Shown here piece after piece: positions 51,182 to 60,678 of a stretch of 64,000 nt of DNA. Source of the stretch: Actinomycetota bacterium. GTDB lineage: Bacteria; Actinomycetota; UBA4738; HRBIN12. The stretch lies in contig JBBECT010000004.1 of assembly GCA_040881665.1 (NCBI GenBank), positions 568,303 to 632,302 on the forward strand, given 5' to 3'. The notes under the pieces were generated by a model. It was not told the DNA's origin. It did no database searches and saw only the letters and a list, made by a program, of their open reading frames with translations. Position 1 is the stretch's first letter, and every line of letters begins with the position of its first letter. Position numbers and translations under genes: made by a program.

Positions 51182-52659
51182 GCCGCACGGCGGAGAGCAC
51201 GACGTCCGGCGTGGTCCACGCGGCCGAAGAGGAACGTCCCATGCCGCAGGTGATCGTGATCTTCGGCGCGTCCGGTGACCTCACGCGCCGGAAGCTGCTT
51301 CCCGCCTTCTACAACCTGTATCTCGACGGGCGGATGCCCGAAGGGTTCGCGATCGTCGGGTACTCGCGGAGCGAGCTCTCGGACGACGACTTCCGCCGGA
51401 TCGCCCGCGACGCCGTGGCCGAACACACGTCCCACACACCCGATGGGCAGGTCTGGGCGAGCTTCGCCGATCGGCTTGCCTACGTTCCGGGGGAGTTCTC
51501 CCAACCGGGGGGGATGAACCACATCTCCGAAGCGCTCGCGCAGATCGATCTGCGGGAGGGAACCCTGGGCAACCGGTTCTACTACGCGGCGACACCACCG
51601 GCCGCGTATCCGGACATCGTCCGCCGGATCGGAGAAGCGGGTGAGGCCGACGGCGCGAAGGTCGTCTTCGAAAAGCCCTTCGGTCACGACCTCGAATCTT
51701 CCCGTCGGCTGAACGATGTGACCTCCGAGGTGTTCGACGAGTCTCAGGTGTTCCGGATCGATCACTATCTCGGGAAGGAGACGGTGCAGAACATCCTCGC
51801 GTTCCGCTTCGGGAACGGGTTGTTCGAGCCGGTGTGGAACCGTCGCTACCTCGACCACGTGCAGATCACCGTCGCGGAATCGATCGGGGTCGGGACGCGG
51901 GCCGAGTTCTACGAACAGACGGGGGCGATCCGCGACATGGTGTCGACGCACCTGTTCCAGATGATGACGTTCCTCGCGATGGAGCCGCCCGCCTCGTTCG
52001 ACCCCGATCGGCTGCGCGACGAAACCGTGAAGGTGCTTCGCTCGGCCAAGCTCTGCGATCCCGACTGTGCGATGCGGGGCCAGTACCGCGGGTACCGGGA
52101 CGAGTCGGGGGTCGCCGATGACTCGGTGGTCGAGACCTATGCAGCGGTGAAGGTGGAGATCGACAACTGGCGTTGGGCCGACGTGCCGTTCTATCTGCGG
52201 ACCGGGAAGAACCTTGGGAGCAAGGTCAGCGAGGTCACGCTGAAGTTCCGGAAGGTGCCGTTCAACCTGTTCGAGGACGTCGGTGTGGAGCACCCCCGAC
52301 GCGACCACCTCACGTTCAGGATCCAGCCCGACGAGGGGATCACGCTCGCGGTGAACGCGAAGAAGCCCGGTCCCGGGCTCGAGTTGGGGCGTGTGCGGAT
52401 GGACTTCGACTACGCGGATGAGTTCGGGGGCGGGATCTCCGACGCGTACGAGCTCCTGTTGCTCGAGGCGTTGGAGGGTGATCACACGCTGTTCCTGCGC
52501 CAAGACGGGGTGGAGCGTGCGTGGGAGATCCTCGAACCCGTCCTGCGACACCCTGGACCGGTCGCCCCGTACGAGCCCGGGACCTGGGGGCCACCGGAGG
52601 CCGACGCGCTGATCGCGCCGCGCAAGTGGCATATCTCCGGCCTCCCACCGCAGGGATAG
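51178..52659 (+). CDS. zwf: Glucose-6-phosphate 1-dehydrogenase
   Basis: Oxidises glucose 6-phosphate to 6-phosphogluconolactone with NADP(+), the entry to the oxidative pentose phosphate pathway. Length 493 aa is normal. The coenzyme loop is FGASGDLTRRKLLPA, the substrate/catalytic block is RIDHYLGKETVQN, and FEKPFGHDLESS carries the conserved Lys. About 20 extra residues precede the core; an internal ATG at 51241 (MPQVIVIFGASG) is an alternative start. The GTG at 51178 overlaps the Rieske stop. Confidence 0.94.
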   Translation: MSRTAESTTSGVVHAAEEERPMPQVIVIFGASGDLTRRKLLPAFYNLYLDGRMPEGFAIVGYSRSELSDDDFRRIARDAVAEHTSHTPDGQVWASFADRLAYVPGEFSQPGGMNHISEALAQIDLREGTLGNRFYYAATPPAAYPDIVRRIGEAGEADGAKVVFEKPFGHDLESSRRLNDVTSEVFDESQVFRIDHYLGKETVQNILAFRFGNGLFEPVWNRRYLDHVQITVAESIGVGTRAEFYEQTGAIRDMVSTHLFQMMTFLAMEPPASFDPDRLRDETVKVLRSAKLCDPDCAMRGQYRGYRDESGVADDSVVETYAAVKVEIDNWRWADVPFYLRTGKNLGSKVSEVTLKFRKVPFNLFEDVGVEHPRRDHLTFRIQPDEGITLAVNAKKPGPGLELGRVRMDFDYADEFGGGISDAYELLLLEALEGDHTLFLRQDGVERAWEILEPVLRHPGPVAPYEPGTWGPPEADALIAPRKWHISGLPPQG

Positions 52660-52699
52660 CCCCGCCGCCCCGGTCGTTGTGGCGAGCGGCGGACCGGGG

Positions 52700-52705
52700 T
52701 AGGTT
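52700..52705 (+). promoter_or_regulatory. Predicted -10 box, 243-aa anchored protein gene
   Basis: TAGGTT, 6 bases before the ATG at 52712. Leaderless-type promoter. Confidence 0.55.
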
Positions 52706-52711
52706 CCGACG

Positions 52712-53443
52712 ATGGACGACGACCTGACACCTTCCACGTCAGCGCCCGAGAACCACGACGCCCGACCTCCCGTTCGCCACGGCCGGGGGCCTCTGATCGT
52801 CGGGATCGTCGTGGCAGTGGTCGCGCTGGCGGCGATCGCAGGATCAGCGGTCGCACGAGGCGTCGATCCATCGCTGCCGAAGACGTTCCAGGCGACCGAT
52901 GCGGTGCCGTACTCCTTCCGCTACCCGCAGGAGTGGACGGCCGAGGACGCCGGCGCCGGACTGGTTATCGCCTCGCCGGTCTCCGACATCGCACAACTCA
53001 CGCCCGAGGCTCTCGCGGAGATGCTGCGCTCCGTCCCCGAAGAGATCGTCGTGTTCCAGGTGTTCGGCGTCGTGCCGAACGAGACGTTGCCCAACGTCAA
53101 CGACCTGCAGGGCGAGCTCGAGATCGGATCGGACGAGGCGGTCGAGGTCGACGGTCGCGACGGCCGAAGGATCGTGGTCGGCGGCAAGGTGTTCCGAGCG
53201 GGAGATCAGGGGCCCGACAATCACGGTTCACTCACGCTGTGGACCGTCGAGCTCGACGCGAGTCGCTCCGCGCTGTTCTTCTTCACCGCGACCGAACAGG
53301 CGGAGGATCAGAAGCTGTTCGACGACATCGTCGACACGATCGACTTCGACACGCCGCAGATGGAGGCCACGCTCGCCCAGCCGCCGGCGCCCGCCGGCAT
53401 CCCGAGTCCTCCGCCGGCGAGCGCTCCGAGCCCCGCCGGCTGA
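52712..53443 (+). CDS. Membrane-anchored protein with PsbP/LpqN-like domain
   Basis: Protein of 243 aa. A charged N-terminus is followed by one membrane helix (GPLIVGIVVAVVALAAIAGS). A domain of about 150 residues outside the membrane contains the PsbP/LpqN-like pattern VPYSFRYPQEWTAEDAGAG, a long polar helix and SALFFFTATEQAEDQKLFDDIVDTIDF. The tail is Pro/Ala/Ser-rich. Members of this fold bind ligands or scaffold enzymes; no specific role can be given. Confidence 0.72.
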   Translation: MDDDLTPSTSAPENHDARPPVRHGRGPLIVGIVVAVVALAAIAGSAVARGVDPSLPKTFQATDAVPYSFRYPQEWTAEDAGAGLVIASPVSDIAQLTPEALAEMLRSVPEEIVVFQVFGVVPNETLPNVNDLQGELEIGSDEAVEVDGRDGRRIVVGGKVFRAGDQGPDNHGSLTLWTVELDASRSALFFFTATEQAEDQKLFDDIVDTIDFDTPQMEATLAQPPAPAGIPSPPPASAPSPAG

Positions 53444-53652
53444 GACGGATCGCCTCCGTTCGCCGGTGTTCGGCGTTTCGCTCGCCCCGTGTCCACCCTA
53501 AGCCGCCGTAGTCACAAGGGATCAGTGGCCGGGGGACGTGCGTGTCGGCCGATCGGCCGGATCCGTGCTGCAGTTCCGACCCCTCGGATGCCGATACCCC
53601 CTCCAGACACTAGGGAGGGCCGGACCGTGAGCCGGCACCCAGGGGGTGACAG

Positions 53653-54309
53653 ATGGAGCACCGACCGACCGTACTGGCCAGAGGGCTGGCAGCCGAAGGC
53701 ATCGACCAGCGTCGACGCACCTCGATCATCGTTTTCGGCGTCGCGCTGTTGTCGGTCCTCGCGCTGGGCTTGTGGCGTACCGCGCCCGCGTACGCGGAGG
53801 GGACGGCCGACGCGGCCGTCGACAAGCTCTCCGAGAACGCGGTGAAGAAGGGCATCGACGACGATGACGACGATGGCGATCATCTCGTCAGCGATCGCGA
53901 CGGCAAGCACACGAAGGGCACGAGAGGAACGACGCGAGGCACTCGCAAGGGAACGAGGGACACCCGCGGTCAGAAGGACACGCGCAACTCTCACGGCGGG
54001 AAGGGCACCGGCAAGGGTGGGGGAACCGGCAAGGCAACGGGCAAGACGGGTCCGGGTACCGGTCCCACCGGCAAGACGGGAAGAACCGGCCCCGGCTCAG
54101 GCAAGGGAACGGGAATGACCGGTGGAACCGGCAAGGGGACGGGCAAGGCAACGGGGAAGACCGGCCCGGGAACCGGGTTCACGGGCAAGACCGGCAAGAC
54201 GGGTCCCGGAACGGGCAAGGGGACGGGCACGGCCAAGACGTGCACGGACGGCACCGGCGCCACCGGGAAGACCGGAAACACCGTCGTCACCAGTTGGACG
54301 GGCGTCTAG
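53653..54309 (+). CDS. Secreted collagen-like Gly-Thr/Lys-rich repeat protein
   Basis: Protein of 218 aa. A hydrophobic segment ([19 protein letters not shown]) ends at a signal-peptidase-like AYA-EG site. An acidic run of six Asp follows, then about 130 residues dominated by Gly, Thr and Lys in a loose G-x-y pattern ([16 protein letters not shown]), resembling bacterial collagen-like proteins but with few prolines. The end ([18 protein letters not shown]) has one Cys. GGGGGTGA is 4 bases before the ATG. A surface or matrix role is likely; real triple-helix formation is uncertain. Confidence 0.75.
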   Translation: MEHRPTVLARGLAAEGIDQRRRTSIIVFGVALLSVLALGLWRTAPAYAEGTADAAVDKLSENAVKKGIDDDDDDGDHLVSDRDGKHTKGTRGTTRGTRKGTRDTRGQKDTRNSHGGKGTGKGGGTGKATGKTGPGTGPTGKTGRTGPGSGKGTGMTGGTGKGTGKATGKTGPGTGFTGKTGKTGPGTGKGTGTAKTCTDGTGATGKTGNTVVTSWTGV

Positions 54310-54380
54310 CCGGACACGGACCAAGGACCGTACCCCGGGGTCGCGAGGCCTCGGGGTTCGGCGTTCTCGGGCGAGGTCGG

Positions 54381-55352
54381 TCAGTGAAGGCTCGGCCTGG
54401 CGCGACCGAGCACCCGGCCTTTCGTGAGGTTGCCGAGCAGCGGTTCGAGCCGAACCGCGATCTCCGCCGGCGTCGGGCGGCGCTCCGGGTCGAACTCGAG
54501 ACAGTCCAGGATCGTCTCCTCGAGGTCCGGAGGGGTTCCGGTGGGGAGCTCGTACGGATCCGCGTGCAGCTGCGGCCATCGTTGTCGCGGGTCGTCCTCG
54601 TCATGGTCCTCGGCCTGTGGGAACGGAACGTGGCCGGCCACGGCATGGAACAAGGTCGCGCCGAGGCCCCAGACGTCGGCCGCCGGACCGATCCGGCCCA
54701 GGGAGGGGTCGCACTGCTCGGGCGCCATGTACGCGTCGGTGCCGATCGCGGACGTGATCCGCTGGGCCGGCTCGATCCCGCGGGCGACCGAGAAGTCGAT
54801 CAGCCGTGGGGGAACGCCGAGGATCACGTTGCGCGGTTTCACATCGAGATGGACGATCTCGACCGCTCGCAAGTACGCGAGTGCGCTCGAGAGCTGGAAC
54901 CCGAGCGGCAGCACCTGGTCGAGCTCGAGGGGACCGAAGCGGCGGATCGTCGACGCGAGGGTCGGCCCCTCGAGGTGCTCCAGCACCAGATGGGGCCGGG
55001 GTCCGTCCGGGACCACATCGAACCCGCGGACGATCACCGGGTGCGCCAGTCGATCGAGCACGGCGGCCTCCCGCGCGAGGTTCCGGAGCGTGTGGTCGTC
55101 CTCGACGAGGTGGGGACGGACGATCTTGGCGACGACGAGCGCGTACCGCTCGTCGTCCCAGGCGAGGTAGGCCTCGAAGTCGTAGCCGCCGCCGAGCGAT
55201 TCGAGCGCGATACGCCCCGGGACGATCTCGTCGCCCTCGGCCAGCCCCCAGGCCTCGGAGGGCGGTGGCGCCGGATCCACGGTCCCGTCAGGAACCACCT
55301 CCGACAGGGGCAACCGCGGTTCGGCTTCGGCGTTCGATCCGGACATGGCCAT
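54381..55352 (-). CDS. Soluble Ser/Thr protein kinase with DFS in place of DFG
   Basis: Kinase-like protein of 323 aa. It has a Gly-rich loop ([14 protein letters not shown]), an ATP-binding Lys (LVVAKIVRP), a catalytic loop [12 protein letters not shown] (HLD for HRD, Asp and Asn kept), LIDFSVARG where DFG is usual, [10 protein letters not shown] and [20 protein letters not shown]. The Asp of DFG, which holds magnesium, is kept, so activity is plausible. There is no membrane helix or sensor domain. The ATG at 55352 has AAGGAG 8 bases upstream. It is divergent from trpB2. Confidence 0.87.
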   Translation of the reverse strand: MAMSGSNAEAEPRLPLSEVVPDGTVDPAPPPSEAWGLAEGDEIVPGRIALESLGGGYDFEAYLAWDDERYALVVAKIVRPHLVEDDHTLRNLAREAAVLDRLAHPVIVRGFDVVPDGPRPHLVLEHLEGPTLASTIRRFGPLELDQVLPLGFQLSSALAYLRAVEIVHLDVKPRNVILGVPPRLIDFSVARGIEPAQRITSAIGTDAYMAPEQCDPSLGRIGPAADVWGLGATLFHAVAGHVPFPQAEDHDEDDPRQRWPQLHADPYELPTGTPPDLEETILDCLEFDPERRPTPAEIAVRLEPLLGNLTKGRVLGRARPSLH

Positions 55353-55544
55353 CGCGCGCGCTCCTTGGTGGCCGCGTGTCGCGGCCCGCTGGGTCTCCAT
55401 CGGCATGGGCCCTGGCGGGGTGAAGGGCTTCCCGCTGGCGCGCTCGCCGGCGACCCGATACGCTCGGCGCCCGTTCATCCGCACCGGCCGGCGGAACGCG
55501 CAGCGCTCGCCGCCCACCGGGTCAGAGCACAGGAGGATCCTCGA

Positions 55545-56927
55545 ATGAGCGAGGTGCGTACCCGGTTCGATCTCGGTCCCGACGCCATCCCGCCGGCCTG
55601 GTTCAACATCATGCCTGCGCTCGCGAGCGTCGCCGAGCCGTTGCCGCCCCTGAACCCCGGTACCGGTGAGCCGATCGGACCGGAGGCGCTCGCACCGCTG
55701 TTCCCGGAGTCGCTGATCATGCAGGAGGTGTCGACGGACGAGTGGATCGACATCCCCGGCGAGGTGATCGACGTCCTGCGCCTATGGCGTCCGGCCCCGC
55801 TGTTCCGGGCGACGCGGCTCGAGGAGGCCCTCGACACGCCGGCGCGGATCTACTTCAAGTACGAGGGTGGTTCCCCCGCCGGCTCGCACAAGCCGAACAC
55901 CGCCGTCCCACAGGCCTTTTACAACAAGCAAGCGGGTATCAAGAAGATCGCGACCGAGACCGGAGCGGGGCAGTGGGGTTCCGCGCTGGCATTCGCGACA
56001 TCGATCTTCGATCTCGAGTGCCTCGTCTTCATGGTGAAAGCGAGCTACGAGCAGAAGCCCTATCGGCGCAGCTTCATCGAGCTCTACGGAGGAAGGGTCC
56101 TTCCCTCGCCCACCGAAACGACGGAGGCAGGACGGAGGATCCTGGCCGAGCACCCCGACTCGACCGGCTCGCTCGGCATCGCGATCTCCGAGGCGGTCGA
56201 GGTCGCCGCGACGAACGAGGACACGAACTATGCGCTCGGCAGCGTCTTGAATCACGTGCTGCTGCACCAGACCGTGATGGGGCTCGAGGCCCAGAAGCAG
56301 ATGGAGATGGCGGGAGAGCGCCCCGACGTGATCGTCGGTTGCGTCGGCGGTGGGTCGAACTACGCCGGTCTGGCCTATCCGTTCATGGCCGATCGGTTGC
56401 GGGGCAAGTCCGACACGCGGTTCGTGGCGACCGAGCCGACCGCCTGCCCGACCCTGACCAAGGGCGCGTTCGCCTACGACTTCGGCGACACCGCGCAGAT
56501 GACGCCTCTGCTGCCGATGTACACGCTGGGACACGACTTCGTCCCGGCACCGGTGCACTCGGGCGGACTGCGGTATCACGGCGACGCGCCGAGCCTGTCG
56601 GCGCTCGTGCACAGCGGAAACATGGAGGCGAAGGCCTACTCGCAGAACGAGATCTTCGAGGCCGCGATCCTGTTCGCGAAGACGCAGGGGATCGTTCCCG
56701 CGCCGGAACCCAGCCACGCGATCAAGGGCGCGATCGACGAGGCGGTGGCCGCGCGTGATGCCGGTCAGGAGCGAGTGATCCTGTTCAACCTGTGTGGACA
56801 CGGCCACTTCGACATGGCCGCCTACGACGACTACCTCGCCGGCCGGCTCCCCGAGATCGAGTTCGATCCGGCGGAAGAGGCGGAGGCGCTCGCGCACCTG
56901 CCCACGAACGTCCCTTCGATCAGCTAG
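55545..56927 (+). CDS. TrpB2-type tryptophan synthase beta-like protein
   Basis: PLP enzyme of 460 aa of the TrpB2 group, which joins serine and indole or acts as a related lyase. The PLP Lys is in [27 protein letters not shown] and the phosphate loop [13 protein letters not shown] follow, and the C-terminal block is [16 protein letters not shown]. The long N-terminal extension ([20 protein letters not shown]) distinguishes TrpB2 from TrpB1. No trpA is nearby, which is common for TrpB2. AGGAGG is about 8 bases before the ATG. Its end overlaps the convergent sigma gene by 8 bases. Confidence 0.92.
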   Translation: MSEVRTRFDLGPDAIPPAWFNIMPALASVAEPLPPLNPGTGEPIGPEALAPLFPESLIMQEVSTDEWIDIPGEVIDVLRLWRPAPLFRATRLEEALDTPARIYFKYEGGSPAGSHKPNTAVPQAFYNKQAGIKKIATETGAGQWGSALAFATSIFDLECLVFMVKASYEQKPYRRSFIELYGGRVLPSPTETTEAGRRILAEHPDSTGSLGIAISEAVEVAATNEDTNYALGSVLNHVLLHQTVMGLEAQKQMEMAGERPDVIVGCVGGGSNYAGLAYPFMADRLRGKSDTRFVATEPTACPTLTKGAFAYDFGDTAQMTPLLPMYTLGHDFVPAPVHSGGLRYHGDAPSLSALVHSGNMEAKAYSQNEIFEAAILFAKTQGIVPAPEPSHAIKGAIDEAVAARDAGQERVILFNLCGHGHFDMAAYDDYLAGRLPEIEFDPAEEAEALAHLPTNVPSIS

Positions 56928-58206
56928 CGGACCCCGGCGGGAGATCGGAGCGGGTGAGCGACCGCATCCGTTCGTCGAGGAAGCGACGCTCGGTGTCGTT
57001 CGTGACGAGTTCGAGTGCACGACGGTAGGCGTCGGCCGCTTCCTGGGTCCTCTCGAGGCGGCGCAACAGGTCGGCATGCGCCGAATGGAAGAGGTAGTAG
57101 TCGTCGAGGTCGCCGGAGACTTCGAGCGCGCCGAGCAGGGCCAGGCCCGCAGCCGGTCCGTCCGCCATCGCGACGGCGACCGCGCGGTTCAGCTCCACGA
57201 CCGACGAGGGAGCGATCCGCGCGAGCTCGTCGTAGAGGGTCGCGATCTGCGGCCAGTCCGTGTCCTCGGGACGCGGCGCTTCGGCGTGGCACGCGGCGAT
57301 CGCGGCTTGGAGTTGATACGGACCGACCGACCCTCTCGGCAGCGCATCGCGCACGAGCGCCAGTCCCTCGTCGATCGCGTCGTGATCCCATCGGGCGCGA
57401 TCCTGATCTTCGAGCAGGATCATCGACCCATCCGGTCCGGTGCGTGCGGCGTGACGAGAGTGCTGCAGCAGCATCAGCGCGAGCAGGCCGCGTGCTTCCG
57501 GCCCGTCCGGCATCAGGGTGCAGAGCACCCGCGCGAGACGGATCGACTCGGCGCACAGTTCGTCACGGATCAGAGGGCCGCTCGTCGTCGCGTAGCCCTC
57601 GTTGAAGATCAGGTACAGCACCGCGAGAACCCCCGGCACGCGCTCGGCGAGGAGCTCCGACGGTGGCACGCGGTAGGGGATCCCCGCGTCGCGGATCTTC
57701 CGCTTCGCGCGGACCAGCCGCTGGGCCATCGTCGCCTGGGGCACGAGGAACGCGCGCGCGATCTGATCGGTCGACAGGCCGCCGAGGGTGCGCAGCGTGA
57801 GTGCGACGCTCGCATCGGCCGCAAGTGCCGGATGGCAGCAGGTGAACAGCAGGCGCAAGCGGTCGTCGGGCAGGTGGGTCACGTCGTCATCGCTCCCCAG
57901 GTCGCGCAGCGCATCGAGTTGCGCCGCCGCTTCGAGCTTCTGGCGGCCGACCCGCTCACGGCGGAGACGATCGACCGCGCGGTTGCGAGCCGTCGCGGTG
58001 ATCCACGCCCCGGGGTTGTCGGGCACGCCTTCGTGGGTCCATCGATCGAGCGCTACCGCGAAGGCTTCCTGGACCGACTCCTCGGCCAGGTCGAAATCGC
58101 CCGTGACACGGACGAGGGTCGCGACCGCCCGCCCCGCCTCATCGCGGAACGTGCGGTCGACGACCGCTCGAGCGTCGGTGGAGGTGGGTACCGTCCTACC
58201 CCTGAT
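56920..58206 (-). CDS. ECF42-type RNA polymerase sigma factor with C-terminal TPR-like extension
   Basis: Sigma factor with regions 2 and 4 plus a C-terminal extension of about 230 residues (DUF6596/TPR-like) typical of ECF42, which needs no anti-sigma. Region 2 includes [20 protein letters not shown] and [22 protein letters not shown]; region 4 has [21 protein letters not shown]. The first ordinary start, GTG 58026, cuts region 2 in half. The frame is open upstream through [19 protein letters not shown] with no ATG, GTG or TTG; an ATC lies at 58206. The true start is unresolved. The YCII gene just upstream, overlapping this frame, is the usual ECF42 partner. Confidence 0.85.
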   Translation of the reverse strand: MRGRTVPTSTDARAVVDRTFRDEAGRAVATLVRVTGDFDLAEESVQEAFAVALDRWTHEGVPDNPGAWITATARNRAVDRLRRERVGRQKLEAAAQLDALRDLGSDDDVTHLPDDRLRLLFTCCHPALAADASVALTLRTLGGLSTDQIARAFLVPQATMAQRLVRAKRKIRDAGIPYRVPPSELLAERVPGVLAVLYLIFNEGYATTSGPLIRDELCAESIRLARVLCTLMPDGPEARGLLALMLLQHSRHAARTGPDGSMILLEDQDRARWDHDAIDEGLALVRDALPRGSVGPYQLQAAIAACHAEAPRPEDTDWPQIATLYDELARIAPSSVVELNRAVAVAMADGPAAGLALLGALEVSGDLDDYYLFHSAHADLLRRLERTQEAADAYRRALELVTNDTERRFLDERMRSLTRSDLPPGSAS

Positions 58207-58552
58207 CGAAGACCAAGACCGGCCGGACCTCGACGGTGCCGTACAGCGCGCCAGGCAAGCGTTCGGCCGCCTCGATCGCCTGGTCGAGGTTGTCGCACTC
58301 GATCACGTAGTACCCACCGAGCTGCTCCTTGGTTTCAGCGAACGGCCCGTCGGTGGTCGAGGTCTTCCGGTCGCGCACCCGCACGGAGGTGGCCTCGGTC
58401 GTGCGTGTCAGCGGCTCGCCCGAACGCATCCATCCCTTGTCGTTCAGCCACTTCCCGTAGGCCTCGTAGGCGCTCATCCCCTCGGCCTGTTCCTCGGGCG
58501 TCAGTGCGTCCCATCCGGCCTCGTCGGCGTAGATCAACAGCATGTATTGCAT
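58196..58552 (-). CDS. YCII/DGPF-domain protein, ECF42 partner
   Basis: Small protein of 118 aa of the YCII (DGPF) family: [20 protein letters not shown], then [25 protein letters not shown] with the DGPF landmark, and a C-terminal [21 protein letters not shown]. Such proteins are nearly always beside ECF42 sigma genes and are often the regulon targets; the biochemical role is not known. The ATG at 58552 has GAGGGGAG 6 bases upstream. The stop falls inside the region where the sigma gene must begin. Confidence 0.92.
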   Translation of the reverse strand: MQYMLLIYADEAGWDALTPEEQAEGMSAYEAYGKWLNDKGWMRSGEPLTRTTEATSVRVRDRKTSTTDGPFAETKEQLGGYYVIECDNLDQAIEAAERLPGALYGTVEVRPVLVFDQG

Positions 58553-58684
58553 CGGGTGCTCCCCTCGCTCTGGGCCCAACGGGCCGGTGGACGACGCCTC
58601 CGAGGACGCCTTCACCCTACCGACGAACGGATCAGACCGATATCGACACCCGCGTGAAGGAACTTCGTGCCTTCGACGACCGGC

Positions 58685-58690
58685 TAGGCT
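58685..58690 (+). promoter_or_regulatory. Predicted -10 box, acyl-CoA dehydrogenase gene
   Basis: TAGGCT, 8 bases before the ATG at 58699. Leaderless-type promoter. Confidence 0.55.
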
Positions 58691-58698
58691 TGGGCCCG

Positions 58699-59865
58699 AT
58701 GAGCGGAGCGATCGACCCCCTCGACCTTCTCGACCTCGATGGATCGCTGACCGACGAGGAGCGGGCACTACGCGACCGCGTGCGTGGATTCGTCCGCGAC
58801 CGGGTCCTCCCCGACATCGAGGGGTGGTTCGAGCGAGGGGAGTTCCCGCTGGCGATCGCCAAGGAGTTCGGCGCGCTCGGGGTTCTCGGGATGCATCTGG
58901 AGGGGTACGGCTGCGCCGGCCGCAGCGCGACCGAGTACGGCATCGCATGCCGCGAGATCGAAGCCGGCGACAGCGGCCTGCGCAGCTTCATGAGCGTGCA
59001 GGGTTCCCTGTCGATGTTCCCGATCCACCGCTTCGGGTCCGATGAGCAGAAACAGCAGTGGTTGCCGACGATGGCGACCGGCGAAGCGATCGGGTGCTTC
59101 GCCCTGACCGAACCGGGCGCCGGGAGCGATCCCTCGGCCATATCCACCTCGGCACGGCGGGACGGATCCGACTGGATCCTCGCCGGCCACAAGAAGTGGA
59201 CCACGAACGGCACGGTGTCCGACGTCGCGATCGTGTGGGCGCGTACCGACGACGGGATCCAGGGCTTCCTCGTGCCGAGCGGTGCTCCCGGCATGCGGTT
59301 CGAGCCGCTTTCGGCCTGGTCGCTGCGCGCCGCCGCGCGATCGGAGTTGTTCCTGGACGACGTGCGCCTGCCAGCCGACGCCGTGCTCCCGGGGGCGGTG
59401 GGACTCAAGACGGCCCTGCAGTGCCTCACCGAAGCCCGGTTCGGCATCGCATGGGGTGCGATCGGCGCGGCCCGCGCCTGTTACGAGGCGGCGCTGTCGT
59501 GGACGACCGAACGGGTGCAGTTCGGCAAGCCGGTGGCCGCATTCCAGCTCGTGCAGGCCAAGCTCGTCGAGATGTCCCTGGAGATCGAGAAGGGGATGCT
59601 GCTCGCCATGCATCTCGGCCGGATGATGGACGAGGGTCGCGCGCTTCCCGAACACGTGAGCTTCGCCAAACTCAACAACGCCCGTGCGTCGCTCCGGGTC
59701 GCGCGCGAGGCGCGGGCTCTGCTCGGGGCGAACGGCATCACCCTGGACTTCCCGGTGATCCGCCACATGAACAACCTCGAGTCCGTGGTGACGTACGAAG
59801 GTACCGAGGAGATCCACACCCTCATCGTCGGAGCGGCGCTGACCGGGCTGCGCGCGTTCGACTAG
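58699..59865 (+). CDS. Acyl-CoA dehydrogenase, glutaryl-CoA-dehydrogenase-like
   Basis: FAD enzyme of 388 aa. Blocks: YGCAGRSATEYGIACREIE, FALTEPGAGSDPSAI, GHKKWTTNG and TERVQFGKPVAAFQLVQ. The catalytic Glu sits in VTYEGTEEIHTLIVG, the position used by glutaryl-CoA and short-chain acyl-CoA dehydrogenases. Closest pattern is glutaryl-CoA dehydrogenase, which also decarboxylates to crotonyl-CoA in lysine and tryptophan breakdown. No other degradation gene is adjacent, so the substrate is tentative. Confidence 0.92.
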   Translation: MSGAIDPLDLLDLDGSLTDEERALRDRVRGFVRDRVLPDIEGWFERGEFPLAIAKEFGALGVLGMHLEGYGCAGRSATEYGIACREIEAGDSGLRSFMSVQGSLSMFPIHRFGSDEQKQQWLPTMATGEAIGCFALTEPGAGSDPSAISTSARRDGSDWILAGHKKWTTNGTVSDVAIVWARTDDGIQGFLVPSGAPGMRFEPLSAWSLRAAARSELFLDDVRLPADAVLPGAVGLKTALQCLTEARFGIAWGAIGAARACYEAALSWTTERVQFGKPVAAFQLVQAKLVEMSLEIEKGMLLAMHLGRMMDEGRALPEHVSFAKLNNARASLRVAREARALLGANGITLDFPVIRHMNNLESVVTYEGTEEIHTLIVGAALTGLRAFD

Positions 59866-59943
59866 CGCCGGCTCGGGTCGCTCGCCTGTATCCCGGCTAG
59901 CCTGTGATCTTCGAGATCGATGCAAGACGACAGGAGGTCGACG

Positions 59944-60138
59944 GTGGCGGGCGAACGGGAGTGGATGGCGTTCGAGAAGGCGGTCGAGATCACCGTGTCC
60001 GCGGTGCGGGGCGCGATGACCGGGCAGGATGGTCAGGATCCCCGCTTCGCCGCCGACGTGTTCCGGGAGATCCACACCGCGATGAAGGAAGTCGTCGACA
60101 CGCTCCCGCAGCGTGGGAAGACGGGCTTCGGCGGCTGA
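59944..60138 (+). CDS. Small conserved-looking protein, 64 aa
   Basis: Not recognised. Helical, soluble: AGEREWMAFEKAVEITVSA, then DPRFAADVFREIHTAMKEVV, ending in LPQRGKTGFGG. The GTG at 59944 has AGGAGG 6 bases upstream, clearly better than an in-frame ATG at 59920. A TAGCCT box lies around 59899. It stands alone between the acyl-CoA dehydrogenase and the convergent CBS gene. The strong ribosome site supports a real gene. Confidence 0.7.
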   Translation: MAGEREWMAFEKAVEITVSAVRGAMTGQDGQDPRFAADVFREIHTAMKEVVDTLPQRGKTGFGG

Positions 60139-60163
60139 CCCCGGGCGTTCGCGTCCGGGCGAC

Positions 60164-60547
60164 TCAGGTCGGGTGGTCGCTGCTCGTATAGCGACCGAGG
60201 TCTCGCAGCGACACGACCCCGAGCAGCGTGCCGCCGTCGAGCACCGGGAGGTGGCGGAACCCCTTTGACAGCATCAGGTCGAGTGCGTCCTCCACGGCAG
60301 CGTCCGCGGCCACGGTCACGGGCTCGTCGGTCATCCAGTTCTGCACGAGGTGGCCCGCGGCGTCGAAATGCTCGGACAGGGCGCGGACGATATCCCGCTC
60401 GGTGAAGATCCCGACCAGACGTTCCCCGTGCAGGACGAGCACCGATCCGACGGCATGCGATCCCATCACGGTGGCGGCCTCGGCGACGCTGGCCGAGGGG
60501 GGGACGCTCACGATCGAGTCGCTCATCGCATCACGGACGGACGGCAT
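60164..60547 (-). CDS. CBS-domain pair protein
   Basis: Protein of 127 aa made only of two CBS motifs (SIVSVPPSASVAEAATVMG, VGSVLVLHGERLVGIFTERD, then PVTVAADAAVEDALDLMLS and HLPVLDGGTLLGVVSLRDLG). Such stand-alone modules bind adenine nucleotides and regulate partners; related mycobacterial proteins are hypoxia-linked. GAGGAGG lies about 5 bases before the ATG. It is divergent from mutY. Confidence 0.92.
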   Translation of the reverse strand: MPSVRDAMSDSIVSVPPSASVAEAATVMGSHAVGSVLVLHGERLVGIFTERDIVRALSEHFDAAGHLVQNWMTDEPVTVAADAAVEDALDLMLSKGFRHLPVLDGGTLLGVVSLRDLGRYTSSDHPT

Positions 60548-60665
60548 CGCGCCTCCTCGTCGGTGGTCGTTCCGAGAGCCTACCCCGGAGGGGTCTCCGG
60601 GGGAAACGGTTCCCCCTCGGTCCTGTCGCCGCTGCGCGCGTCTCGCTCGAGGTCCCGCTTCCCGG

Positions 60666-60671
60666 TAGCGT
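60666..60671 (+). promoter_or_regulatory. Predicted -10 box, mutY
   Basis: TAGCGT, 7 bases before the ATG at 60679. Leaderless-type promoter. Confidence 0.55.
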
Positions 60672-60678
60672 GCCGCGG

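Noticed and set aside
53444-53652. Possible regulatory RNA before the collagen-like gene
   Set aside because: Several short inverted repeats exist, but none match a known class and the GC content makes such repeats expected.
55380-55544. Tryptophan-type attenuator or T-box before trpB2
   Set aside because: No tandem Trp codons, T-box sequence or terminator/antiterminator pair was found; only an AGGAGG ribosome site.
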